Below, one piece after another: positions 25,831-37,233 of a DNA stretch of 64,000 nucleotides. The notes below the pieces were generated by a model. It worked only from the letters and a program-made list of their open reading frames with translations. It searched no databases and had not been told where the DNA came from. Numbering within the stretch: position 1 is the first letter of the stretch; every line of letters begins with the position of its first letter. A program made the position numbers and the translations under genes. Origin of the DNA: Congeria kusceri (lineage: Eukaryota > Mollusca > Bivalvia > Myida > Dreissenidae); contig CM051036.1 in the NCBI GenBank assembly GCA_027627225.1, positions 36,168,426-36,232,425 of the forward strand, written 5' to 3'.

Positions 25831-26053
25831 TTGTTTGATTTCTTTTTGTCTGTTTGCTTTATTTGTGTGTGTGTTAGTCTCATTATTATTTTGGAATGTG
25901 GGTTTATTTTCTCCTTTTTTAATCAATGGAATTACCTTATCCAACCATTTTCCAACAACTCTTAGCAAGATATTATGTTTTCTTATCATTTAAATAGGCA
26001 AGATTCATTACAACTTAAACTAGCCATAGTAAAATTACCCAAAGTAGATAACA

Positions 26054-29000
26054 ATGTGTGAAACAATATGTTCTCTTAATGTCAGAGGTTTAAACAACTG
26101 TAATAAAAGGAAAAGTGTATTTAAATGGCTTGAAGAAAATAATTACACTGTGTGTTTACTTCAAGAAACACATGTTTGTGAACTAACAAAAATTAAATGG
26201 CAATCAGAATGGAGTGGAATAAGATTTTATAGTGGGAAAAAATCAAATAGTGAAGGGTTAGGAATTTTAATTAAAAACAAGAATAATGTAAGCATAGGTA
26301 ATTTTAATGAATTAATTCCAGGCAGATTATGTACACTTGATGTTAATATCAATAACCAAGAAATAACTTTAATAAATATATATGGACCAAATAATGATGA
26401 TAAATGTTTTTTTGAACAACTAGAAATGCACCTGTTGCAAAATATGGAGAAAAACTATATAATAGGTGGTGATTTTAATACAATACTGAATCCAAAACTA
26501 GCCAAGAAAAATGGCAAAAAAAACACACATATAAACAATAGAAATAAAATAACACGATTGATTCATGTAACTTGATTGACATATGGCGATCGCTTCACCC
26601 AGAACAAAAACGTTACACTTGGCACTCAAATGGAAAACCGGTAATATTTTGTAGACTGGACTACTTTTTAATTTCTCAAAATATATGCAACATTATAAAT
26701 ACAGCCAAAATAAAACCAGGCTACAAAACGGACCACTCTTTGATTGAAATAGTTATTGATAACACAATTCAGGAAAAAGGACCTGGGTACTTTAAATTAA
26801 ATAATACCATGCTTTTGAATGAAGATTATCAAAATCAAATTAAACAGGAAATACAAACATTAGTAGACAACAATCAAAATTGTAACCCCAATACATTATG
26901 GGAACTGATAAAAGGGACCATAAGAAATGTAAGTATAAAATTTTCAACAATGACTAAAAAAATAAATAAGGAAAAGGAACAAAAAATCACTGAAAAAATA
27001 GAGTCACTGGAAAATAAATTAAGTACAGAAAACGACAATGACGAAACAATTATAAAATTAAAAAAATAAACAACAGGAGAACATGATAAAATTATAGAAG
27101 AGAAAATAAGCGGTATGCTATTACGAGCAAGAGCTATTCACATTGAACATAATGAGAAAAATTTCAAATACTTTGCAAATCTTGAAAAAAAGACATTACG
27201 AAAGTAAAACCATCCATAAGTTAAAAATAAATAACATAGAAATCACAGACTTCAAAACTATAATACATGAACAGAGAAATTTTTACTCAAACCTCTATAG
27301 TAAGAAAACTTACTTTGATAAAAATAAGTTAAACACTACAAAACATTTTGAATTAAATATAAAAAAGCTGACAGAAACCGAGAAACAATCATGCGAAGGC
27401 TTGCTTACAGAGTATGAATGCCTAAATGCTTTAAAAGAGATGGCTAATAATAAAAGCCCAGGTTCAGACGGTTTGTCAGCGGAATTTTACAAAGTATTTT
27501 GGAATGTTATTAAAACGCACTACCTAAATTCTATTAACTATTCATTTTTAAATGGACACTTAACTCAACTTCAAAAACAAAGTATTCTTACACTGATTCC
27601 AAAACCAGGAAAAAACCTTGAATCACTAAACAACTGGAGACCTTTAAGTTTATTAAATATTGATTACAAAATAGCAACCAAAACAATAGCAAACAGAATG
27701 AAAAAAGTAATTTCGTCCATAGTTGAATCAAAGCAAACTGGATTCATAAAAGGCAGATATATAGGCGAAAATGTAAGGACAATATTTGAAACTATACATT
27801 ATCTTAATAATAATAACAAACCAGGCTTGCTCTTCTTTGCAGATTATGAAAAAGCATTTGATAGTTTAGATCATGACTTTATACTACATTGCCTTACACA
27901 ATTTAATTTTGGACCAGAACTTATACAATGGATTAAATTATTCTACACTGACATATGCACTATAATTATAAATAATGGGCATCTTTCTGAACCAATCTCT
28001 ATACAACGAGGTGTAAAACAAGGTTGTCCCTTGTCAACCACACTTTTCATACTTAGTATAGAAATATTGTCAAATTTTATTGAAAAAAATGAAGATATTA
28101 AAGGAATAAAAATAAACGAACACGAAACAAAACAAACACTTTTTGCGGACGATACAACATATTTTATAGATGGAACGCTTAATTCGTTCTCTGCATTGAT
28201 AGATGCCATTCAAGATTTCAGTGAAATATGGGCTTAAATTAAATATACAAAAATCAACAGTAATGCGAATTGGTTCACTTAAAGCTACGCAAACTATATT
28301 TAACAAATACAAACACTTTTTTTGGACCTCTGACGAAGCCAAAACGCTTGGCTTTTACTTTACAAATGATGAAAATCTCGATATAGCAAAAAACATTCAA
28401 CCAAAATTACAAGACTTCACAAATTGCTTAAAACAGTGGCAACACAGAAAATTAACACTTCTTGGAAAAGTTACAGTAGTTAAGACATTTGCCTTACCGA
28501 AGATTGAAGATTATGTATGCATTGTCAATGCTTCCCACCCCCAAAATTGATACAATACAAACAATTGTGAAATCAGTATTTCAATTTGTGTGGAATGGGA
28601 AACCTGAAAAAATTAATAGAACAACTCTTGTTAAACCAATAGAACTGGGTGGACTTAAACTCACAGATATTACTGCTTTTATACATGCAAATAAGGCCAG
28701 TTGGGTTAAAAGATTACCAGACATAATCAACAAAGGACAGTGGAAAATGTTCTACCAGAAAGAGCTCAATAAATATGGTGGAAACTTTGTTTTCGAATGT
28801 CCACTTAATGAAAAACATGTTTCTAACTTTAAAAATGAATTCCTCAAAGATATTCTTTTATCGTGGAATAAAGTTAAATTTAATGAAATAGCAGGACAGA
28901 TAAATAAAACGATTATATGGAATAACTCAATAACACAACTAAATAATCAACATACCTTTTTTTACCCAAATTGGTTTAATAGGGGCATTAGATTTCTAGA

Positions 29001-29817
29001 ACATCTATTTGACTTCAGGACAAAATCATATTATACATTTGCAGTATTTAAAAACATGTATGATATACGTACAAGCGATTATCTTCAATATTACACACTG
29101 ATTAATAGTATACCAGAAACTTGCAAAAAACAACTATCTGAAACAGACCTTTTTAATTTTAGCAACAGCACATTACTTGAAAAAGTGCAAAAAACAAACA
29201 CGGTGTGCAAATATTTATATAATCTTCAACAAACTATTAATGAAGTTAAAACCAAACAGCAACAGAAAAGGGAAATTATAATGACTTCCTATCATCAAAG
29301 TATTGACTGGAAAAACACATATTTAATACCATTTAAAGCCACCATAGATAATAATTTACGTAACTTTCAGTATAAGATTCTACATTGTATATTACCCACT
29401 AATGCATACCTGTATAAATGTAAGCTAGCAGCTTCTAACCTTTGTACATTTGGTGCAAGTTATAAAGAAACTATTACACATGTTTTATTTGAATGTAATA
29501 TGGTACAACCCATCTGGCGGGACCTCACAATTTATTTAAGCAGTAAAGAATTACATATTGATCTTAATGTAAAAGATATTATCCTTGGAACACAAAAAGG
29601 TGGCGCTAATAATTCAGTTATAAACTATATACTCATTCTGATGAAGTCATATATATTTAGCGTTAAATCAAGAGCCGAAAATCCAAATATCGAGACTTTC
29701 AAAAACGCTCTCAGAATGAAAATACATTTAGAACAGCAGATCGCTTTTGAAAAAAATAAAACTGATCTGCATTTAAAAAAATGGCAAAAATTTGCACATC
29801 CTAATACTTTGAAGTGA
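26054..29817 (+). pseudogene. Broken ORF2 (endonuclease + reverse transcriptase) of the L1-like element
   Basis: The N-terminal endonuclease (26054-26790) shows SLNVRGLNN, LLQETHV, IYGPNND, GGDFNTIL, LDYFLIS and KTDHSLIEI, the expected Asn, Glu, Tyr, Asp/Asn and Asp-His active-site motifs. The reverse transcriptase (about 27400-28190) shows NNKSPGSDGLSAEFYK, LIPKPG, NNWRPLSLLNIDYK, TGFIKGRYIGENV, FFADYEKAFDSLDH (motif A), GVKQGCPLST (motif B) and FADDTTYF (motif C). The C-terminal region (28489-29817) includes WQHRKLTLLGKV-type sequence just upstream and a Cys-Cys-His-Cys motif (CKLAASNLC, THVLFEC) at about 29410-29500. Breaks: a reading-frame change near 26550-26575, an in-frame TAA at 27067-27069, an extra base in the A-run near 27190, a shift near 28225 and another near 28505. 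The catalytic motifs remain, but the polyprotein cannot be read through. Confidence 0.95.
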
Positions 29818-30385
29818 ATCTTGCCTATTCTGTCTTTTTTCCCCCCTCTTTTCATAGGATTGTTATTTTCTTTTTTTCTTTATTATTTTTTTCCCCATAC
29901 CTTAGGGAAGCTGTTGTGTATTTGTGCCAACACATGTGCCTTCCCTTAGCAGTCTTCCAGTTTTTGAAAACAAGCACCTCATGTCTATTAAAGGGAACAC
30001 CTTGACTTTTTATTATCCTCTTTCCTTTTTAGTTTTTTTTTTGTATATCACTTTTTATATCCAGCATCATCTCAAAACTAAAAACTTTTTATTATCCTCT
30101 TTCCTTTTTAGTTTTTTTGTATATCACTTTTTATATCCAGCATCATCTCAAAACTAAAAATTTAAACGAATATTTTCTAGAAACAATTTATTACGCAAAA
30201 TACACATAAATGAATGTATTATAAATACTGATTTTAGTGTATTAATATTGTATATATGCATAACTTGTACTTTTATATATTAACACTGTGTAATGGAGAT
30301 GTATGTATAACTTGTACTTTTATATATTAACATTGTGTAATGGATATGTATGAGATGTATGTTGAAAAATGAATAAAAAAAAAGA
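29818..30385 (+). other. 3' UTR and A-rich tail of the L1-like element
   Basis: It contains a near-exact tandem duplication of about 80 bp (TTTTTATTATCCTCTTTCCT and TATCCAGCATCATCTCAAAA, both twice in 30005-30165) and a second of about 57 bp (AACTTGTACTTTTATATATT, twice in 30260-30345). It ends in an A-rich tail. Confidence 0.85.
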
Positions 30386-30400
30386 AAGAAGTAAACATCA
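30386..30400. repeat. Target-site duplication, 3' copy
   Basis: An exact repeat of 24993-25007. Directly after it, TTACTGTCCCTAATCTAATG resumes the host homology (compare TTACGTCTCCTAATCTGATG at 19114). Confidence 0.9.
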
Positions 30401-30839
30401 TTACTGTCCCTAATCTAATGTTGTTTTAACACCTATGCGATAGAAGCTTCGCGGCTGTTGCATTTAATGTATGCTAATACATCTCTGACAAGACAGTCAA
30501 TGCAATAGCACTTGTCCATTTGTACCATGCATGATAAATAGTATTAGAATTCATTCAATTTCAGCAGCATTACTTCTTACTAGTATTAGATCTTAATCTT
30601 CATCAGTGTAATATTGCAATGCTAAAAACCTGAACATTTCTAGTTTTACGGCTATCATCAATGCATGGCAAAATTCTGTTTTGAAATATAACTCAATATA
30701 TTAAAGTTGCAATGTCTTTCTTATTTAGTGAAAAAACTGTTTTTCTTAAACAAATACGCGTAAAAGTTTGAAAAAATATAGAAAAAAAAACTGAAATATA
30801 CCAGCTAATTTAACATGTGTTTGATATTTTTTCCAGTGA

Positions 30840-31415
30840 CGTACTAAGAGTCAAATTGAGATACTACCTGTGCATAGACATGGAGCTAGTAATATGTACT
30901 GTCGAATCGCAATTAACGAATCATCGCAGGACAGCTGCACTCGTTACAATCGCATGTTCTGGTAAGTCATACTAACATAAACCTGAGATAATTCTTACGT
31001 GGTTGTGGTAAAAGTCAAACTGAAATGATTCTTACAATAACGTGACAATACTCAAACTGATACTACTTTTACCGGGACATGGCAATAATTAAACTAAGAT
31101 AAATCTGAGAGAATTCTTACATTGGCATGCTAAATATCAATCGCAGATCAATCTTAGATTATATTGGCATGGACTTGACAATAGTCTAACTGAGATACAT
31201 TTTGATAATTCTCACATGGACAGGTCAATAGTCAAACTGAAATAGTCAGCCTAAGCTAATTCATATATGACCAGGGCAATTTTCAATATGAGATCCTTCA
31301 TACATGGACATGACAATAGCCTAATTGAGATTATTTTACATGGACATTGTGATCGTCAAACTGACATAACATGGACGAGGTAACAGTGTCCAACTGAGAT
31401 ATTAACATCGATTAC
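30840..31415. repeat. Degenerate ~50-bp minisatellite
   Basis: Repeated variants of AGTCAAACTGAGATA, AATTCTTACATGGACATG and ACAATAG recur about ten times. Copy A of the duplication has only one or two units (19530-19570), so the array expanded after duplication. Confidence 0.75.
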
Positions 31416-31929
31416 GAGGGCACTGTAAACGCCATATTGAGCCAATTGTTTCTTAAAGAGACAATGCACATATATATAAAGACAAAATATGTAAATTTAT
31501 TTCTAACCAGTACCATCAGATGACAATTCGTTGCAGATATTTCTTAATAAGGACAAAAGGCAAAAATTACGATGCAGGGTGAATGTCAAATTCAAAAATA
31601 TAATTCGTATGGAAAATTACCGTGGAGAACTGATACAGAAACTACGACAGACACGACAAAATGAACTGGCTTGTGCAGTTTAAGCCAGCCAAATACAAAG
31701 TTACATGTGATGCTTTCTGTAATTCTGATGGAATATTTGACATCGTGTTGCACTAATTTATAGTATATGCATGCAGTACTGAAATATGGAACTAATTGCA
31801 TAGGTCGTTCCCACAATTTACAACTCCAACACTGCGTTGGCATTACTTAAACGTGGTATACATAGCAGTCTGAGGGATTGTTGGTGTGTGTTTTTTCGGA
31901 CAATCGTATTATCTAAATGTATATGGGCT

Positions 31930-32950
31930 TCCATCAATTGGCTTATACCAGGGAAGCCGTGTTGTGGATTTAGTGTTCAGATATGCGAACCATTATCTGC
32001 GTCCAGGAAATAACAGGCGAACATATTTATGTATTCATTTCCTGTCTGGGCTGTTCACATGATCAGGCTTCTGCCTCCTGCAAAGTTTCCGGCGCGTGCA
32101 TATATACACTCTTCGGGACAGGTTACAGCACAAATAAGGTTTTGACAACCGGAATGATTAGTTCCAAGACGGATGACTATCTGCATGTGTTAATTAAAGG
32201 ATATCAACTGGTTCAGCCCCTCGACCAAACGAGACGCATTTAAGCTTAGAAACCAGTAAATAAAATCTTCAAATGGTCCCATTGTAAAATAGCAAAATCT
32301 CCTGTTTTCTTTCTTCCATATGTTGCGACTCTGATCTCTCTATAAAGATGCTTCTTTTAACATTTAATATAAACGATATGTTAACTTATTTCTAAGAAAA
32401 TGCATCTCACATTACTGTAGTCACCGATAAGAAACACAGAATGCATTCGCGATTTCGACAAACGTTGATACAGTCTATATATAAGATGAACATTAAAATT
32501 TCAAATAATTCGGTGTTTCGACATCAAAATGCATAGACGACATCTCTTTTTAAGGAAATAAGAATCTAGATCAGTATTCTTTATGTGAAATGCCTATTTT
32601 AATCAAATAAAAAAAACGATTTATTTGATATACGGGCTACGTTCGAGTGGACCACTGGGGCATTTCCGACTATTTACTGGTATCTAACCATTAAGTTATT
32701 ATTTAGTGAGTGTGTGTGTGTGTGTCTGAACAACAAGTATAACATAATAACGTGTTCCCTTCCTTATTAGTTCTTCGTTCGTTACACGGTAATGGTGTGT
32801 ACTGTAGTCACGTCATGGTAATTAGAAGAACTGAACGTGTACCGGTGGTTGTTAAATGGCATGCGTGATTTTGAAGAGACAATAGCACCTTTAGAGCTAT
32901 AATTACTGTGAATGGAACCAATTACGAGCCAGGTTATTTGACAGAATATA
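31930..32950. other. Conserved blocks of the duplication (copy B)
   Basis: These are the partners of 20870-21420: AGGGAAGCCGTGTTGTGG and AATAACAGGCGAACATATTT in 31952-32033, and TGTAGTCACGTCATGGTAAT and GATTTTGAAGAGACAATAGC in 32801-32890. Between the two blocks the sequence is unlike copy A and about 270 bp longer. Confidence 0.6.
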
Positions 32951-35900
32951 GCCTCACGTTTACTTTACTGGTAGTACGTAGATCGATTTATTCTAATATT
33001 TTGACAAATTAATAAATGTTGTTCATATATGTGACACTGTTTATTCGCTTTTTTATTCATCGCTTGTAATCTGCTCTAAACAGATTTCGAACTAAGGGTA
33101 TGCCGTATTCAGTTTGTCAGCAAGCATTATCCATACTGTGTTGTTTGTACATGTCTCGGTGATAAACATTACACTGTAAATTGATGAAACGCATGCACAG
33201 TAATGTTTACATACGATTTTTATTATTGCAAATTATCAAATGATGATTTTTATAAATAATATATTATTACTATGCATCAACGAAATACTTTCGAGTTTGA
33301 CCAGTCCTTGATATAAACTCAGAGAGAACACGAAAAAATGACGTCGGAAGAAGACAACCCAACATGTCTGGAAATTTAAGATGTCTGGAAATTTTAGTTC
33401 AGTTCAGTTCGCAATCAAAGGGGAATAACTAGTACACAACTTTACAGTCAAACTCCTTACAGTGATCTCCCCTTTTGGGGATCAGCTAAAGACGTGCAGC
33501 AGGGGAGACCACTGTGAGATTTCAAGATTTTGTAAAATCTCAAGTCCTACACAGAGACATATGAGTTACAAAACACAAAACCATGGAATGAAAATACATA
33601 TATACAAACATACAAAACATGAATTGCATTTTTGCTATGAATTTGAATAGTACCAGAAAACCAGTCAATCAATATCATTTGTACTTAATTTTAACGGAAT
33701 TTCAGCATAATTTGTTTAACAAAATTTGAAAGTTTTGTTAGTAAAATTGTGTCGGAGCTAGAAAACAACTGCTCAAGTTTGAGTATACTTGGACGAATAC
33801 AAAAATAAGCAGGGAGATATTACGCCAACGGTATCAACTGAAAAATGATAACATTCAGATAGTGGAATCCAGCACCTAGTCTGTTGAAGTAACACATGGT
33901 ACATGTATACACGCTGATGGCGATCTATATTATAGTAACGATCTTTTTCAATTGGCAGTTTATTATCAGAGCATCTAAAACAAGGTAAGACAATAGGTAA
34001 TTATAATACTTGTTAAGTATTTTTCGAATTTAATACTAGTATCTTTCTTATATGTTCGGTAATTGAAACAGGTGCCAGATTCAAATACTGTGTTAGACCA
34101 TCCATAAAAAATGACCTCTGAGAATGCAATTAATTTTATTCTTAAATACTAATGGCTGTGGCATTACTTGCATAGTGCAATGGTCAAGCAAACCTAACTG
34201 ATTAAAGTGTGTATGTACGATCTTTCATATCAATTATTTTCAAAATAAGCAGATAAAAGTGACAATAAAACTTGAAAACAAACAGGAAAAAAAACATCAA
34301 AATGACGAAGGAAAGCACTTCAATAGGGAATAAATCAACAAGTACTAGCGTCGAGTTTTTGCATCGTTTATCAGTGTTGTGTAACCTTACCAACTGTCAT
34401 GTCAACGTATATATACATGAGTTTGAGTTTCCGTATGTACAAACGAAAACTATTTGGTGATTAAAAACTAGCTTATTGTGCGTTTAAAAGCTATGGTTGT
34501 TCTTAACTTTTATTCTATTTTAAAAAGAAATATATGTTTAATAATTTTATTTGGTTAATTGTATTTATGCTACTATATCCGTTGTAAGATCGCACATACA
34601 CGTTTTAAACTAAGTGTTACCTTTTCAATACGAAGTGAGATTGAAATATACCACCAACATGCATTTTGTACATTGTTCTTTAAGGTCTAGCAGAAATTTT
34701 ATCTGGTTTCCCTGATATTATTTTACGCCAGAAATGTAAAATTCTATAGTGTATATTTAACAGAAGGGGATACTGACCAAATTCACCATAAATCATGTTG
34801 TACCGAAGGGTTGGTTTGCTAACACTTAATGATTATTTTACAAAATCTAATATGAAATTGTGATATAATACTATTATTCTCACAACCCCAAACTTCTGAG
34901 ACATATAAATGAATATGGGAATTCATGCTATCAAAAAGTTGCTGTTGGATATCGATAGGTAGATTCAACTTCCAAGCCTTCTTAAGTTAGCTAGCCTGAT
35001 CTACTACTAGCTTTTTAGTTTTGACACACGTTCCATTGTAGTTCAACTTCGCACCAATATAACTGAAATCTACCACAACATCAAATGGATTATTAGGCCG
35101 TACAAATTTGATTATATGTTTAGCGTCCTCGAGCTGGTAGATTTTCGGATGCCTAAACGAAAATAAAAACATTTTTGCCAATGTGAAAAATCCAGATGGA
35201 ACGCGTATAAAATATGCCTATAATGACACACTTCGTGTGATTTCTTAATTTTATGATCTCAGTCAATGAACGACATTGTAAATAATATAAGTCATAAATC
35301 TTAGTTCATGTTATACATAGTATTCGAGTTTTGTATAAATATTGTTGGTGGAAATCTTGTATTTTGGGTATGTGTATCACTTTAAAAACGTTGATGATAT
35401 TACACAATTCTGATTTGGAATATTGCATTTTTTAGTAACTTACCTACAGCTTTATGGATTTAAACACTTTAAATTGTTTTGTCTTATTACTATTTTGTAT
35501 TGCCAGTTTTATGACATACTTCAAACAATTGTATCTATTTAATTTGAAAAATGGGAAAACATTTTACTATGATCATGAAGATTTTATTATCTACTTATTA
35601 TTATCTACTTGATTATTTCTCTATATAATGCATATAAACTGCAGCGGGCAACAATTTGATATGTCGCCCGGCAATATCGCCCGCTACCGCTATGTCGCCC
35701 GTTACGCAAATGATACGGGATGTAGCTAAATTAACCCTATAAAATGTCGCAAATTCACCTCGTGTAGTTTAACATTTGTTAAAATAATTTGTTAAAGTGT
35801 TTTTATTTTATAACATATTTCTTTAAATTCTGTTAACTGTTATACTTTAAAACAGTTATTGTTGTGAGATATTGATACACCCCAGGTGTTATAGTAAAAC

Positions 35901-36019
35901 TTACCTTTTTATTTAATTATTGACAGCCTTTGAAGTAAGAACTGATGACATTTGTTTGACTAGATATAACAATTGACAATATTTACAACTGTGTATATGT
36001 AATCTTAATATCACCAGTA
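32951..36019. other. No gene seen
   Basis: AT-rich sequence with short unsupported open frames. GCAGGGGAGACCACTGTGA at 33498 weakly resembles GCAGGGGAGAACACTGTGA at 38227, perhaps two remnants of one repeat. Confidence 0.5.
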
Positions 36020-36220
36020 TCATAATCTTGAAGTCATCCATCCATTTCTAATGTTTTGCTGTTCCATAATTGTTCGTTTCACAATTTCGTACATACTGCC
36101 AGCTTTACCTTTTTCTCCATTTGGCACCTTGTAATTTTGGTAGCCATTTGGGTTGTTGAATTCTGGGAAATTTTCTTTCCAGAAAGTCACCTTGGAAGTT
36201 GAACTCCTTGGTTGTTTCAA
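36020..36220 (-). CDS. Unrecognised 66-residue open frame, possible exon remnant
   Basis: The minus-strand frame is hydrophilic with a gene-like composition (stretches such as NFPEFNNPNGYQNYKVPNGE and a C-terminal NGWMTSRL), unlike the biased frames around it. I do not recognise a family and see no clear splice acceptor or partner exons. It may be chance or a piece of a decayed gene. Confidence 0.15.
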   Translation of the reverse strand: MKQPRSSTSKVTFWKENFPEFNNPNGYQNYKVPNGEKGKAGSMYEIVKRTIMEQQNIRNGWMTSRL

Positions 36221-36329
36221 GATGTTTCACATAAAAGTAAATCCAATTTTGGCACTTTAAATATTTTATTGTATTTCTAATTTAGGCGCCATTTTGTCTT
36301 ATTGTCATGACGTTTGATAAATGACGTCA

Positions 36330-36470
36330 GGTATTGACCCGTTTTGGTCATCATTGTGACCAAATATTTGGTCAGTCACGTGACTGGCCATGTTTGGCCG
36401 TTAGTGCCCAGATATGTGGCCATTAATGACCATATTTCTGGTCACTGACCTTCTTTGGGCATATTTTCGT
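36330..36470. repeat. Cluster of alternating GGTCA / TGACC / GGCCA words
   Basis: TTTTGGTCATCATTGTGACC, AAATATTTGGTCAGTCACGT, GACTGGCCATGTTTGGCC and GACCATATTTCTGGTCACTG form several short overlapping palindromes within 140 bp. No protein is encoded. Confidence 0.6.
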
Positions 36471-37100
36471 TCGACAATAAGGCAAAATAGTAGGCAGTTG
36501 AGCTTTAGTTCGAAACCTGAGTGGACGTGAATTTATGTCCGTCTTGAAGATCTGTTGAAGTAAATGACACTCACTGTTCATTACTGTATATCTATTTTAA
36601 AGTATTAATCCATGATATATATAACTTGATACATATATTTATCACTGGTTTTGCAAGCTTTTATAAGAGTTTTCTGGAATTATTTGTCTTTGTGCGAAAA
36701 CAACGCTGTGACTGTCTGCATAAAAGGGAGATCACTGATCGACATTTTTCATATGCGCCACCCTACTATAATTGTTGACAAGCTGGCGGTTACATTTAAC
36801 CAATATTTAATGATCAAATCTAACGTTTTATATATGTCAAAGTTAAACTATATTCATATCTGCAACTGAATAAATTGTTGTTTGAACGTTACACATGACT
36901 CTTTTATAAACATTGCTTTCGTGAAAACACCTCGACATCATATTAAATTTACTGAGTTACGCAACGATATAATTGCGGACTGTTGTCAGTAGAATAACAT
37001 CAAACCATCAAAGCGCAGGTCCGTAACAATATTACTACATCTGTTAAAATATTGTTAAAATATTAAACTTATGTGATTTTGTTCGGTATAATAAAATAAC

Positions 37101-37233
37101 TATTGACTTCCTTGAGGGTGACAGTGCGTCTCGTCAGCCCTCGACAAACACTGTCGACCTCGGCTAAAGCGTTGGTCGACAGTGTTGCCTCGGGTTGACA
37201 AGACGAACTGTCACCCTCAAGGAAGTCAATATT
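37101..37233. mobile_element. Near-perfect 133-bp palindrome
   Basis: TATTGACTTCCTTGAGGGTG at the left end is the exact reverse complement of CACCCTCAAGGAAGTCAATA at the right end. Inner arms ACACTGTCGACC and GGTCGACAGTGT also pair. It has no coding capacity and fits a small fold-back element. Confidence 0.85.

Larger units (their letters stand above)
25008..30385 (+). mobile_element. L1-like non-LTR retrotransposon insertion, 5.4 kb
   Basis: The insertion lies between two exact copies of a 15-bp target-site duplication and ends in an A-rich tail (GAATAAAAAAAAAG at 30371-30384). It has a leader of about 1.05 kb rich in simple repeats, one large broken ORF2 (26054-29817) with apurinic-type endonuclease, reverse transcriptase and a C-terminal Cys/His motif, and a 3' UTR of about 570 bp. 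No ORF1 is visible. Domain order and motif style suggest the L1/Tx1 group; that clade call is inference. Its base composition is strongly A-biased on the sense strand, as is common for L1-type elements. The disrupted frames make autonomous activity unlikely. Confidence 0.93.
24905..32950. repeat. Segmental duplication, copy B, interrupted by an L1-like element
   Basis: This is the second copy of 19020-21425. It is continuous from 24905 to 25007 and resumes at 30401 after the retrotransposon. It has also gained a minisatellite (30840-31415) where copy A has only one or two units. Conserved blocks recur at 31930-32240 and 32725-32950. Confidence 0.75.

Noticed and set aside
25538..25993. Open frames on both strands with Val-Cys or His-Thr runs
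   Set aside because: Produced by the GT/GCGT microsatellite in the L1-like leader.
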